The translations under genes and the position numbers were made by a program. A DNA stretch of 64,000 nucleotides from Acidobacteriota bacterium (lineage in GTDB: Bacteria; Acidobacteriota; Terriglobia; Terriglobales; Acidobacteriaceae). Positions 7,415-16,913 of this stretch are shown here, one piece after another; position 1 is the stretch's first letter, and each line of letters starts with the position of its first letter. The notes below the pieces were generated by a model. The model ran no database searches. It worked only from the letters and a program-made list of their open reading frames with translations, and had not been told where the DNA came from. The stretch is from the NCBI GenBank assembly GCA_021792795.1, contig JAJYUB010000007.1:31970-95969 (forward strand), written 5' to 3'.

Positions 7415-8596
7415 ATGAAAATTCTGCTTGAATTCGTTCTGGGGATCGGCCTGTTCGGCATGGTCACCTCGACCATCTACACGATGCTGGCGATGCTGGC
7501 CGTCCGCAGGTTTGTGGGCTGCGGGCACGGCGGTTCCGGGGCAAGTTTCGAGCCTGCCGTCAGCCTGCTGAAACCATTGCACGGGGCGGAGCCGGACCTG
7601 GAGGCGCATCTTGCGACTTTTTTTCAACAGGAGTATCCCGACTACGAAATCCTGTTTTGCGCGCGGCAACTGGACGATGCCGGACTGGTCGCGGCCAGGC
7701 GAGTGGCGGCGCGCTTTCCTAACGTGCCGGTCCAGTTTCTTTCCAGCGGCGAGCCGACCGTGCCGAATGCCAAGATCCTGTCGCTGGAACGGATGGCGGA
7801 AGCCGCACAGCACGATCTGCTGATCATCAGCGATAGCGATGTCCGCGTGGACCCGAACTACGTGCGCGATGTGGTGGCGCCCTTTGCGGACCCAAAGGTC
7901 GGCGCCGTGACTTGCCTGTACCGCGGCGTGGCCGCGCAAGGCGGGTTGTGGTCGCGCATTGAGGCGGCGGCCATGTCCGTCGAAATGAGCGCCGGCGTGC
8001 TGGTCGCCGACATGCTGGAAGGGATGAAGTTTGCGCTGGGACCAACCATGGCGATTCGACGGTCTTGCCTCGACGAGATTGGCGGATTTCTGCCGATGGG
8101 AGACTATTGCGCCGACGATTTTCTGCTGGGCAATTGGGTGGCGGAACGGGGTCACACGGTGGTCTTGTCGAGGCACGCGATCGACCATGTCGTGTTGCAT
8201 GCGTCCTTTTGGCCCTCTATGCAGCACCAGGCGCGTTGGATGAAAAGCACGCGGTTCTCGCGGCCTAAAGGCCACCTGGGCACGGCGCTGACATTCAGTG
8301 TTCCCTTCGGACTGCTGACGGCGGTGGCGCTCTGCGGGTTGCGGCCGTTCCATTGGTTTTTGCTAGCGGCAGGCGCGCTGCTGTGGAGCGTTGGCACGCG
8401 AATGCTACTGGCCTTTGCGGTAAGCCGACAGGTCGTGATGGAGAAATCCGCATGGGCAAGCGTACTTCTGTATCCGGTACGCGACCTGCTGGGCATTCTG
8501 TTCTGGGCGGCCAGCTATTGCAGCCGCAAGGTCCTGTGGCGCAATGAGATGTATTTGCTGGAAAAGGCCGGGCGTATGCGCCGGGTTGCTCGATAA
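7415..8596 (+). CDS. hpnI: HpnI-like glycosyltransferase (ceramide glucosyltransferase-type, GT21/GT2)
   Basis: The 393-aa membrane enzyme has an N-terminal transmembrane segment (residues 5-28), a GT-A domain with SLLKPLHG, the metal-binding SDSDVRVD near residue 140, DDFLLGNWVAERG and the QHQARW motif of processive-type transferases near residue 270, then several C-terminal membrane helices. This set matches HpnI, which transfers N-acetylglucosamine to bacteriohopanetetrol in hopanoid synthesis, and ceramide glucosyltransferases. TTG 7412 immediately precedes the ATG at 7415. No other hopanoid gene is in the window, so the substrate is inferred. Confidence 0.82.
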   Translation: MKILLEFVLGIGLFGMVTSTIYTMLAMLAVRRFVGCGHGGSGASFEPAVSLLKPLHGAEPDLEAHLATFFQQEYPDYEILFCARQLDDAGLVAARRVAARFPNVPVQFLSSGEPTVPNAKILSLERMAEAAQHDLLIISDSDVRVDPNYVRDVVAPFADPKVGAVTCLYRGVAAQGGLWSRIEAAAMSVEMSAGVLVADMLEGMKFALGPTMAIRRSCLDEIGGFLPMGDYCADDFLLGNWVAERGHTVVLSRHAIDHVVLHASFWPSMQHQARWMKSTRFSRPKGHLGTALTFSVPFGLLTAVALCGLRPFHWFLLAAGALLWSVGTRMLLAFAVSRQVVMEKSAWASVLLYPVRDLLGILFWAASYCSRKVLWRNEMYLLEKAGRMRRVAR

Positions 8597-8708
8597 GGGG
8601 TACAGTTTTTTGTTCGTCGATGGGCGACCGAAGAAAGTCTGCCAATTTTTCAGCATCTGGCGACTGGCGACAGCATCTAACTGAGTGCGAACAAGGAGAG
8701 CGAAAACC

Positions 8709-9305
8709 ATGCCAACTGCGACACGAAATTCATCCTCGACCGACCATATTACCCCGCACGCGAACCAACATGGCGGTGAAATCCAAAAATTTGGAACGGT
8801 CATCCAGCACCTGTCGATTGGACTCAACGCGGAAGTCCGGAAGGAAATTACGGACGAGCTGAACCTGCTGCTGGCCGACACCATTACGCTGCGGGACCTG
8901 TACAAGAAGAGCCATTGGCAGGTGAGCGGGCCCACGTTTTACCAGCTTCACCTCCTCTTCGACAAGCACTATGGCGAGCAGGCCGAGCTGGTCGATACCA
9001 TCGCCGAACGCATTCAAACCCTGGGCGGCGTCAGCGTCGCCATGGCCCATGATGTGGCCGAGCTGACCCGTTTGAAGAGGCCGCCGCGTGGACGCCAGGA
9101 AGTCCCGATCCAGATTGCCGAGCTGCTGGAAGCGCATGAACAGATCATCGTGACGGCGCGCTCGCTGGCCCGCGAAGCCGCGGAAAAGGGAGACGACGGC
9201 ACCAACGACCTGCTGGTCAGCGACGTGGTGCGGACGAATGAGCTGCAGGTTTGGTTCATCGGCGAACACCTGGTGAACATGCCTCTGGTACACGCCGGGA
9301 AGTAG
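8709..9305 (+). CDS. dps: Dps-family ferritin-like protein
   Basis: The 198-aa protein has the ferroxidase residues of Dps: KSHWQVSGPTFYQLH and FDKHYGEQAELVDTIAER, then LGG and the C-terminal helix with LQVWFIGEHL. Dps forms 12-subunit shells that oxidise and store iron and protect DNA from peroxide damage. A 40-residue polar N-terminal tail may add DNA binding. The ATG at 8709 follows AAGGAGAG. It is a single-gene unit closed by a strong terminator at 9332-9366. Confidence 0.93.
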   Translation: MPTATRNSSSTDHITPHANQHGGEIQKFGTVIQHLSIGLNAEVRKEITDELNLLLADTITLRDLYKKSHWQVSGPTFYQLHLLFDKHYGEQAELVDTIAERIQTLGGVSVAMAHDVAELTRLKRPPRGRQEVPIQIAELLEAHEQIIVTARSLAREAAEKGDDGTNDLLVSDVVRTNELQVWFIGEHLVNMPLVHAGK

Positions 9306-9331
9306 ACCGATCCAGCACGCAATGTTTGGGG

Positions 9332-9366
9332 CCACGCAGCGCAACTGGCTGCGTGGTTTTCTTTTT
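9332..9366 (+). terminator. Intrinsic terminator after dps
   Basis: CCACGCAGC (9332-9340) pairs perfectly with GCTGCGTGG (9348-9356) around a 7-base loop and is followed by TTTTCTTTTT. Confidence 0.9.
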
Positions 9367-9431
9367 CGGCGGCGAGAGATGGCGTTCCTGGTACCTCCTC
9401 ATGGGACGCTGCGACAGTGTAGAAATGAAAT

Positions 9432-10448
9432 ATGCGGCGAGGGCATCCCGTTCGTCTGGCACAATGTTTTTTCTTGTTTTTCCTGGCCATTGCGCTTGGG
9501 CCTGCCCAGGCGCAGCAGGTGCCGACTCTACGCGCACGCACGAATCTGGTGCTGGTCCCCACGCTGGTGGAATCCAAAGCCGGAGAGCCCGTATTCAATT
9601 TGGCGGCCAAGGATTTTCTGGTCACCGACAACGGCGTGGAACAGAAGATTCGCCTCGACACAGAAACGTACAAGCAGCCCATCTCGATTGTGGTGCTGGT
9701 GCAGGTGGGACGTTCCGCGGTGCGCGAGTTCGATAAATATCTGGGCCTGCCGACCATGATCGATGCACTGGCGGGCAACACCGAACATCATGTCGCGGTG
9801 GTGGAGTTCGACAGCCGGCCGAGGATGCTGCAGGATTTTACCAGCAATCCCAACGCTGTCCGGCACGGCATTTACTCCATTCAACCCGGCGATGACGGCG
9901 CAGCAATCCTGGATTCGGTCTGGTACGCGGTGGACATGCTGCAGGATGAGCCTGAGCAGAACCAGCGCGTCATTGTGCTGCTGAGCGAGACCCGCGACCA
10001 GGGCAGCCGCACGCCAATGAAGGAAGTGCTGCGCAAGATCGGGCAGAGCGACGTGGTGGTCTACAGTCTGGCGTTCAGCCCGGGGCGCGGGGACCTCTTC
10101 GATTTTTCCGCGCCCAGCGGCAACAGCGCCGATCTGCTGGCGCCGGTCAGGATGGCGATTGCCGCGCTGCGAAAGAATGCCGCCGCGGCAATTCCGCGCA
10201 TGACCGGGGGGCAATATCTTCGATTCAACAGCGGAAAGCAACTGGACAGCCAGATAGGAATGCTGGCGAACCAGGTGCATAATCGCTACATCCTCAGCTT
10301 TCAGCCCTCTGACAACAGACCGGGCATGCATTTGTTGAGCGTGAAGTTAAGGCAGCCGCTGGAAGCGCGGGTGCTGGCAAGAACAAGCTATTGGGCGACC
10401 TCCCCGGCAGCGATGGAAGAGGTTACGCCCCCGCCCGGATCGCGCTGA
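9432..10448 (+). CDS. Secreted VWFA-domain protein of acidobacterial type
   Basis: The 338-aa product has a signal peptide ending GPAQAQQ and a strand LRARTNLVLVPTLVESKAG. The NLAAKDFLVTDNGVEQKI segment is the mark of the VWFA-related family expanded in Acidobacteria. The VWA domain spans about residues 90-300, but its metal site is altered: where DxSxS is expected the sequence reads LVQVGRSAVR. A final strand pair (YILSFQPSDN, HLLSVKLRQP) closes the fold. Family members are exported; partners are unknown. The start is weakly supported by any ribosome binding site. Confidence 0.85.
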   Translation: MRRGHPVRLAQCFFLFFLAIALGPAQAQQVPTLRARTNLVLVPTLVESKAGEPVFNLAAKDFLVTDNGVEQKIRLDTETYKQPISIVVLVQVGRSAVREFDKYLGLPTMIDALAGNTEHHVAVVEFDSRPRMLQDFTSNPNAVRHGIYSIQPGDDGAAILDSVWYAVDMLQDEPEQNQRVIVLLSETRDQGSRTPMKEVLRKIGQSDVVVYSLAFSPGRGDLFDFSAPSGNSADLLAPVRMAIAALRKNAAAAIPRMTGGQYLRFNSGKQLDSQIGMLANQVHNRYILSFQPSDNRPGMHLLSVKLRQPLEARVLARTSYWATSPAAMEEVTPPPGSR

Positions 10449-10513
10449 AATTGTCCTGGTGCTTTTTCCAGATTCAAACATCTGACGTACAGGACGTTCA
10501 GGCGGTCGATTCC

Positions 10514-11467
10514 ATGCACTTTACAGTCCATTTTTTTCTCGAGTACGGCTATTGGATCCTGTTTAGCTGGGTGCTGGCGGAACAACTGGGAGTTCCTCTT
10601 CCCAGTACGCCCATCCTGGTCGCTGCGGGAACATTCACCTCGACCCATCACATGGAAATCAGCATGATCGTCCTGTCGGCGATGGCGGGCTGTGCGCTGG
10701 CGGACTCGATCTGGTTTTGGCTGGGAGGCCGGTTCGGCAGCCCCGTGGGCCGCTGGATGTGCAAATTTTCTTTGGAAGCTGCCTCCTGCGTGCGCAGGAC
10801 AGAGGACATACTCACGCGGCACGGCCCGGTCGCTTTGCTGTTCGCAAAGTTCATTCCCGGCCTGAACACCATGGCCGCTCCGCTGGCTGGCCAAAGCAGG
10901 ATGAAGTATCGGGTCTTCCTGATGTACGACATGGCGGGGTCCTTTTTATGGGTTGCGACCCTGGTCCTGATCGGCAGATTTTTTGGCGATGCAATCCGCC
11001 GCAATGCAGCGATATTGCACTGGCTCAACCGTTCTGCGTTCGCGCTGGTCATTCTGGTGGCGATAGGGACCTTAATTGGCCGCCTGGTGCGGCAGCGGCA
11101 GTTTCTGCGCAAGATTCGGACGTTGAGGATTGAGCCGACAGAACTGAAGGCCATGATAGACCGGGGCGACAATCCCTACATCATCGACCTGCGCCATCCG
11201 CTCGACATCCTGCCCGATCCAAGGATTTTGCCGGGCGCGATCTGCCTGCCGCCGCATGAACTGATCGCCCGGAACGCGGAGATTCCGCGCGATCGGGACA
11301 TTGTGCTGTACTGCACCTGTCCCAGCGAGGCGACCAGCGCCAAGGTGGCGTTGGCGATGCGCCGCTTCGGCATTGAGCGCATCCGGCCATTGCGCGGCGG
11401 CTTCGACGGATGGAAAGAGCAGGGCTATCCCCTGGTCGACATTCCCGGTTCGATCGTCGGGCCGTGA
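10514..11467 (+). CDS. DedA-family membrane protein fused to a rhodanese domain
   Basis: The 317-aa protein has a DedA/SNARE-associated half (residues 1-200) with GVPLPSTPILVAAG, a glycine-rich WLGGRFG, and FAKFIPGLNTMAAPLAG, the conserved re-entrant motif of these lipid transporters. After the last helix a cytoplasmic rhodanese domain (about 215-310) has IIDLRHPLDI, an active-site loop LYCTCPSEATSAKVA with two cysteines, and LRGGFDGWKEQGYPL. The fusion suggests sulfur or redox control of a lipid flippase-like function (inference). The start at 10514 is chosen because the domain begins there; upstream codons are not DedA-like. Confidence 0.9.
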   Translation: MHFTVHFFLEYGYWILFSWVLAEQLGVPLPSTPILVAAGTFTSTHHMEISMIVLSAMAGCALADSIWFWLGGRFGSPVGRWMCKFSLEAASCVRRTEDILTRHGPVALLFAKFIPGLNTMAAPLAGQSRMKYRVFLMYDMAGSFLWVATLVLIGRFFGDAIRRNAAILHWLNRSAFALVILVAIGTLIGRLVRQRQFLRKIRTLRIEPTELKAMIDRGDNPYIIDLRHPLDILPDPRILPGAICLPPHELIARNAEIPRDRDIVLYCTCPSEATSAKVALAMRRFGIERIRPLRGGFDGWKEQGYPLVDIPGSIVGP

Positions 11468-11573
11468 GGGCGTCCGGCGCGCGCAAGCACCCTTGATAAT
11501 CGAAGACAAGCAGACTTAGTTCCGATAGCATCGATACGTTCCCCAGCGAAGCTTTGAGTGAAAGGGAATTTCG

Positions 11574-13553
11574 ATGCGCCTACGGAATGGCTTTCGCCTG
11601 CCGCTGCTGTTCGCTTGTCTTCTATTCCTGCTTTCGCTTTCGCCTGGCCGGCTGCGGGCGCAGACTTTCAACGCGCAAACTGAGCGCGAAAACATCACCT
11701 CGCTCGACGGCCTGTGGCGTTTTCACGCCGGCGATAACCCAGCCTGGGCCGATCCGAACTTTGACGATTCGCAGTGGCCGCTGCTGCGCTCTGATGAAAA
11801 TTGGGCCACGCAAGGCTACAAGGGGTACAGCGGATTTGCGTGGTATCGCTTCCAGGTTGTCGTTCCGCCGGGTGAGCGCGATCTATCTCTGTTACTGCCG
11901 CCCATCCTGACCAGCTATCAGGTATTTGCCGATGGCAAGCTGGTGAAGACCGTAGGCCGGATGCCTCCCGATGGCACAGGCATTCCCCCGCGCCCGGTAC
12001 TGCTTCCTCTGCAAAGCGCGGCATCGCAGAGTCCGCGTTCGATCGAAATTGCGCTGCGTGTGTGGCACTGGCCCGGTTGGTCGAGCTATCACGGCGGCGG
12101 TCCACAAGCCGGTGGCGGTCTGGTGGGGCAGTCCTTTCTGTTACAGAAGCAAACAGAGCTTTCCCACGATTCCCGCCTGCTGTCCAACGGCGGCGATTAT
12201 ACCCTTGCGCTGGTCGAGGGCATCGCAGGGTTGCTGGGCCTGCTTTTGTTTCTGATCCGGCGGACGGAGTGGGAATATCTTTGGTTTGCCGGCAATGCGC
12301 TATCGAATGCCACGACTTTTGCTTTTTTCATCTTCTGTCGGCTGGTCCCCGTCGCGCTCATCACACGCGACTGGGTCGACAACTTCCTCAATTTAGCGTC
12401 AGCGCTGTTCTTTATTGCCTTCCTGGTCACGCTTTTGCGGGCCCGCCGCACCGTGATGTTATATCTAGCGACTGCCGCTTCTCTAGGGATTTTTCTTGGT
12501 TATTTTCTGCTTCAGTCCGGCCTAATTTATGTCGGCTTGTTGAATCTGACAGACGCGATTCTTTATGTGGTCATTCTGGCTTGGGCCGCTGACCTGTTGA
12601 TTCGAAAATCCAGAATGGGCTTTCCGGATGCCCGACTCTTGCTGGTGCCGGTGCTGCTTGCCCTAACACTCAATCCGATTGAAACTGCGCTATATGCTGG
12701 TTATCAGCTCGGATGGCAGAAGTCGATAACAAGTCCCTATCTCGACCTGTTCACCCGGCCTTTCACTTTCACGGGGGATGATGCCGTCGAAATTCTCTTC
12801 CTGCTGGCCATGCTGGCCATCCTAATCAATCGATTCGCGCGCACCCGGCGCGAGGAGCAGCGCCTCGTCGGCGAGTTAGAGGCGGCGCGGAGCATGCAAT
12901 CGCTGCTGGTCCCGGCAACGCCGCCCGTTACGCCAGGTTTTACAGTCGAGAGCGTTTATCTTCCCGCGAGCGAAGTGGGCGGAGATTTCTTTCAGATTCT
13001 GCCGGGCGAGGACGGATCGCTGCTGATTGTCGTCGGCGATGTGAGCGGCAAAGGACTGAAGGCGGCGATGACGGTGAGCGCCATCATCGGGGCGCTGCGC
13101 GATTACCCCACCCGCCGGCCTGCGGATATTCTCGCGCACTTGAATCGCGTACTTTATGGCCAGATCGGCGGCTTCGTCACGTGTTGCGCCGCGTTGCTTA
13201 CAACTGAAGGCAAACTCACCATCGCCAACGCCGGACATCTCGCGCCGTATCGCAACGGCGAAGAGCTGGCCGTCGATTCCGGTCTGCCGCTGGGCATTGT
13301 CGCCGAGGGCAGCTACGGAGAAACGGATTACCCGCTTGCTGCGGGTGAACTGCTGACCTTCATGTCCGACGGGGTGGTCGAGGCCCGCAACACGAAGGGC
13401 GAGTTGTACGGGTTCGAGCGCACGCAGCAGGTCAGCAGCCGGCCCGCCGCCTCCATCGCGGAAACGGCGAAACAGTTCGGCCAGGAAGATGACATCACCG
13501 TGGTCAGTATCCAGTGCGGTCCGCCGCCGGGATGTAGCCATGAAAGACGCTGA
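11574..13553 (+). CDS. RsbU-like PP2C phosphatase with extracellular jelly-roll and membrane sensor
   Basis: The 659-aa protein has a signal peptide, an outside beta domain of glycosidase sugar-binding type (LDGLWRFHAGDNPAWADPN near residues 40-60, WYRFQVVVP), a seven-helix membrane module (about 205-430), a short coiled linker (ELEAARSMQSLLVP) and a PP2C/SpoIIE phosphatase domain (445-650). The metal-binding residues appear as VGGDFFQ, VGDVSGKGLKAAM, ANAGHLAPY and MSDGVVEARN. Such proteins dephosphorylate an RsbV-type antagonist to free a sigma factor; rsbV and rsbW genes lie at 43168-43973. What it senses outside is unknown. Confidence 0.9.
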   Translation: MRLRNGFRLPLLFACLLFLLSLSPGRLRAQTFNAQTERENITSLDGLWRFHAGDNPAWADPNFDDSQWPLLRSDENWATQGYKGYSGFAWYRFQVVVPPGERDLSLLLPPILTSYQVFADGKLVKTVGRMPPDGTGIPPRPVLLPLQSAASQSPRSIEIALRVWHWPGWSSYHGGGPQAGGGLVGQSFLLQKQTELSHDSRLLSNGGDYTLALVEGIAGLLGLLLFLIRRTEWEYLWFAGNALSNATTFAFFIFCRLVPVALITRDWVDNFLNLASALFFIAFLVTLLRARRTVMLYLATAASLGIFLGYFLLQSGLIYVGLLNLTDAILYVVILAWAADLLIRKSRMGFPDARLLLVPVLLALTLNPIETALYAGYQLGWQKSITSPYLDLFTRPFTFTGDDAVEILFLLAMLAILINRFARTRREEQRLVGELEAARSMQSLLVPATPPVTPGFTVESVYLPASEVGGDFFQILPGEDGSLLIVVGDVSGKGLKAAMTVSAIIGALRDYPTRRPADILAHLNRVLYGQIGGFVTCCAALLTTEGKLTIANAGHLAPYRNGEELAVDSGLPLGIVAEGSYGETDYPLAAGELLTFMSDGVVEARNTKGELYGFERTQQVSSRPAASIAETAKQFGQEDDITVVSIQCGPPPGCSHERR

Positions 13554-13580
13554 CGGGTGTTGACATCCTCAACCAAAACA

Positions 13581-13679
13581 GTGGTGTCTTCCTGAGCGGA
13601 AGTCGCCGCGGCGACAAGCGAAGGATCTCGCGGCTTCTGGCCAACCACAAGGTCCTTCGCCTGCGGCCCAGGATGACAG
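13581..13679. repeat. Diverged CATTCTGA/GAATCCAGA-type repeat
   Basis: TCTTCCTGAGCGGAAG and AAGGATCTCGCGG face AAGGTCCTTCG and CCCAGGATGACAG in inverted order. The layout resembles the other long copies, but the core words have diverged. It fills part of the 287-base gap before pstB. Confidence 0.5.
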
Positions 13680-13840
13680 CTTGGCAGGTATCGAACAGAT
13701 ATCGACAGAGCCAAAGACGCTCCGTTCATCGCACGTTTACAAAAAATTGTTAGCCTTAAACGATGACCGCCAGCGTTGCAGATGTGAAATGCATCTTGAG
13801 AGAGACGAACAAAATGGTTCCGCGCGCGGGAGGGTCCTAG

Positions 13841-14599
13841 GTGGGAGCAGGAATTGAAGTGCGGAATTTGAATGCGTGGTACGGCAGCACGCATACGCTG
13901 CACGACATCAGTCTGGCGATTCCAGCGAACCGGGCGACCGCCCTGATTGGACCTTCGGGCTGCGGCAAATCGACCTTTGTGCGTTGCCTGAACCGGATGC
14001 ACGAGACCAACCCGATTGCGCGGGTCACGGGATCAGTGAAGCTTGGCGATCTGGACATTTACAACGATGCGCCGCCGGTTGCGATTCGCCGTCGCGTCGG
14101 CATGGTGTTTCAGCGGCCCAATCCGTTTCCGACCATGTCGATCTACGACAACGTCGCCACCGGACTGAGGCTGGGCGGCATCCGCAAGCGCAAGCGGCTG
14201 GACGAAATTGTGGAGCGCAGCCTGCGCCGCTCCGCGTTGTGGGAGGAGGTCAAAGACGTCTGGAAGAGCAAGTCCGGCGCCGCCCTGTCTGGCGGGCAGC
14301 AGCAACGGCTATGCATCGCGCGCGCCCTGGCCATCGATCCGGAGGTGCTGTTGATGGACGAGCCGGCGTCGGCGCTGGACCCCATTTCGACCGCGAAAAT
14401 TGAGGACTTGATCTTCGAACTGAAGGCGGACTACACGATCGTGATCGTCACCCACAATATGCAACAGGCGGCACGCGTCGCGGAGATGACAGGGTTCTTC
14501 CTGAACGGGTATCTTGTCGAGTTTGATGCAACCACAAAAATTTTTACCAATCCGACAGACAAACGGACGGAAGATTACATTACAGGCAGGTTTGGATGA
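13841..14599 (+). CDS. pstB: Phosphate ABC transporter ATP-binding protein PstB
   Basis: The 252-aa ATPase has Walker [20 protein letters not shown] (FVRCLNRM is PstB-like), Q-loop [11 protein letters not shown], signature [16 protein letters not shown], Walker [17 protein letters not shown] and a switch His in [11 protein letters not shown]. It would energise phosphate import by PstCA. The GTG at 13841 is supported by GGGAGGG seven bases upstream. It overlaps phoU by 4 bases (ATGA). No pstS, pstC or pstA is in the window, so the rest of the transporter must be elsewhere. Confidence 0.95.
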   Translation: MGAGIEVRNLNAWYGSTHTLHDISLAIPANRATALIGPSGCGKSTFVRCLNRMHETNPIARVTGSVKLGDLDIYNDAPPVAIRRRVGMVFQRPNPFPTMSIYDNVATGLRLGGIRKRKRLDEIVERSLRRSALWEEVKDVWKSKSGAALSGGQQQRLCIARALAIDPEVLLMDEPASALDPISTAKIEDLIFELKADYTIVIVTHNMQQAARVAEMTGFFLNGYLVEFDATTKIFTNPTDKRTEDYITGRFG

Positions 14600-15261
14600 C
14601 GCGCACTCGGTTCCACCAAAATCTCGACGACTTGAAAGAGAGGCTGCTGGTCATGGCTGGAATGGCCGAGCAGGCGACCCAGCGCGCCATCGAGGCCTAT
14701 CGCGTGGGCGATGTCTCCATCTGCGATCTGGTGATGCGTTCGGAACCCGCCATCAACCGCATGGAGCGGGACATCGACCAGATGGCGCTCGACTTGCTGG
14801 CGATGGAGCAGCCCATGGCCATCGACCTTCGATTCATTCTTTCTGTAATCAAGATCAACGCGGACCTGGAGCGGGTCGGCGACCGAGCGGTGAAGATTGC
14901 CGAACGGGTCCGCGACCTGCAGACCGTTCCCGCAGTCGAGTTGCCGGTCGATATTCCCAAGCTGGCGACGCTGGCGGCCACCATGGTGAGGAATGCGCTG
15001 CAGGCATTTATCGACGGCGACGCGGCCATGGCCGAGAAGGTGTTGCTGATGGACGACGATGTGGATGAGTTGAATCGCGCCATCTTTCGCACGCTGACGA
15101 CTTACATCCAGGCGCAGCCGGAGCACGCGCAGCAGGCGTTAAACGTGTTGCTGATTGCGCGGAACCTGGAACGGGTGGGCGACCACGCCACCAACATCGC
15201 CGAGGACGTCATTTTCTGGGTGCGTGGCGCGGACGTTCGCCACCATCTGGCGACCGGATAG
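14596..15261 (+). CDS. phoU: Phosphate signalling protein PhoU
   Basis: The 221-aa protein has two PhoU three-helix repeats with the metal-binding acidic motifs near [16 protein letters not shown] and [18 protein letters not shown], each clearly visible. PhoU represses the PhoR-PhoB phosphate response when phosphate is plentiful, working with PstB. Translation is coupled to pstB by a 4-base overlap. The end contains HHLATG, slightly longer than the minimal family. Confidence 0.95.
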   Translation: MTRTRFHQNLDDLKERLLVMAGMAEQATQRAIEAYRVGDVSICDLVMRSEPAINRMERDIDQMALDLLAMEQPMAIDLRFILSVIKINADLERVGDRAVKIAERVRDLQTVPAVELPVDIPKLATLAATMVRNALQAFIDGDAAMAEKVLLMDDDVDELNRAIFRTLTTYIQAQPEHAQQALNVLLIARNLERVGDHATNIAEDVIFWVRGADVRHHLATG

Positions 15262-15339
15262 TATCGCCGACGCAGCAAGCGCAAATACAATCGCGCGCGT
15301 GAATTCTTATTCCCGATGAATTGGCTTGTGAAACTGCGA

Positions 15340-16656
15340 CTATGCGGATGCGCCGCAGCAGCGCTTGAACTTCTTTCCACTGCCGCACGCGCAGGGGCCG
15401 TTTCTGCCCGGCTTGTCCGACTGCGATGCTTCGGCGTCGCACATGCGGACCCACTCCATCACGTTGGCCGGAGCGCGCTGCTGGCGCAGTTGCGCGGCCA
15501 TGAATTGCATGTAGGGACCGATGTGGGTGAAGAATTTCTTGTATCCGGCGCAGAGATAATTCAGTCCCGCTTCGCCGTCCGGGGTGGTCGCAAAGCGATG
15601 CTTCGGACATTCGCCATTGCAGGCAAACCGCACTTCACACTGCCGGCAATAGTTTGGCAGCGTATCGTTCTTCGCCTGGCCGAAATGGACCTGCTGCGGC
15701 GATTCGACCATCTCTCCCAGCGCCTGCCGCATGATGTTGCCGAGCCGGTTTTCAGGATAGACAAAGTGGTCGCAGGAGTAGAGGTCCCCGTTATGCTCAA
15801 CGGCGAGCGCGGAGCCGCATGTCTTGCGAAAGATGCATAGGCTGGCTTCCATGCCCAGCCACATTTCCAGCGATACGTCGAAAAGCTGGACGAAGGTATT
15901 TCCCACGTCGTTGCGCACCCACTCATCGAAGATGGTGGAAAGAAATCTCCCAAACTGGACAGGCTCGACCGACCAGTCCGACACCCGTGCGCGGCCGGAA
16001 AAGCTGGGCGAGACCAGCGCCATGCCATCCTGCGCGGTGTGGGTAGAGATGCGTTCAACAATGGGGATGAACTGCATGTATCCGCTGCCGCTTTCCTTCA
16101 GAAAGCGATAGACGTCGAGAGGATTGTAGGAATTTTTTCGGTGGACGGTGGTCAGGGTGTTGAAGGCGACGGAATGCTTCTTGAGGAAGCCGATGCCGCG
16201 CATGACGCGGTCGAAGGTCGGCTGCCCGCCTTTATCGACGCGATAGGCATCGTGCAATTCTCTGGGACCATCGATGGAAACTCCGATGAGAAAATGGTTC
16301 TCCGCGAAGAAATTTCCCCACTCGTCGTTCAGCAGAACGCCGTTGGTCTGAAACGCGTTTTCAATTCGCTTGCCGTTTGCATATTTAGCTTCCAGCGCGA
16401 CAATGTTGCGGAAATAGTCGACCCCCAGCAGGGTCGGCTCGCCGCCTTGCCATGCAAAATGGATGACATCCGTGTTCTGCTGCTGAATATACTGCTGGAT
16501 GTACGACTCCAAAACGTCCGCGGGCATGGACCACTTCGGCGTGTCGGGATAGAGAACCTCCTTCTCGAGATAGAAGCAGTATTTGCAGTCCAGATTGCAA
16601 ATGGGCCCGATCGGCTTGGTAAGAACATGAAAAGGAGATGCGCTGATTGCAGCCAT
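15340..16656 (-). CDS. Anaerobic sulfatase-maturase-type radical SAM enzyme with SEC-C tail
   Basis: The 438-aa enzyme has the radical SAM cluster motif CNLDCKYCFY near residue 20, FAWQGGEPTLLG, IGVSIDGP and a SPASM domain with further cysteines (CIFRKTCG, CDHFVYPE, YCRQCEVRFACNGECPKH), as in anSME, which turns a sulfatase Cys or Ser into formylglycine. After residue 415 a SEC-C zinc motif ([15 protein letters not shown]) is added, like the one on SecA. No sulfatase is in the window; the divergent neighbour is a glycosidase. The tail may tether the enzyme to export or ribosomes (inference). Confidence 0.88.
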   Translation of the reverse strand: MAAISASPFHVLTKPIGPICNLDCKYCFYLEKEVLYPDTPKWSMPADVLESYIQQYIQQQNTDVIHFAWQGGEPTLLGVDYFRNIVALEAKYANGKRIENAFQTNGVLLNDEWGNFFAENHFLIGVSIDGPRELHDAYRVDKGGQPTFDRVMRGIGFLKKHSVAFNTLTTVHRKNSYNPLDVYRFLKESGSGYMQFIPIVERISTHTAQDGMALVSPSFSGRARVSDWSVEPVQFGRFLSTIFDEWVRNDVGNTFVQLFDVSLEMWLGMEASLCIFRKTCGSALAVEHNGDLYSCDHFVYPENRLGNIMRQALGEMVESPQQVHFGQAKNDTLPNYCRQCEVRFACNGECPKHRFATTPDGEAGLNYLCAGYKKFFTHIGPYMQFMAAQLRQQRAPANVMEWVRMCDAEASQSDKPGRNGPCACGSGKKFKRCCGASA

Positions 16657-16913
16657 GGGTCATCCAGGTGGATCGGCGGCCGTCCATGCGACAGCAAAAC
16701 ATCTCGCCTGTTCGCCGGCAACACATCCTACGCCTACTGGCATTGTAGACTGGAGCGGAAGCAGTCCGGCGACCGCATCGCATTTACGATGCGGCGTGTT
16801 GACTTGAATGCAATTTGCAACTTGATGGCGCAGCGGCAGCGAGACCGATTTGAATCTCGCTGATAACATGGTGGACGTTTGCTTTATCCGCGATTCTAAG
16901 TTTGGAGGACCGT

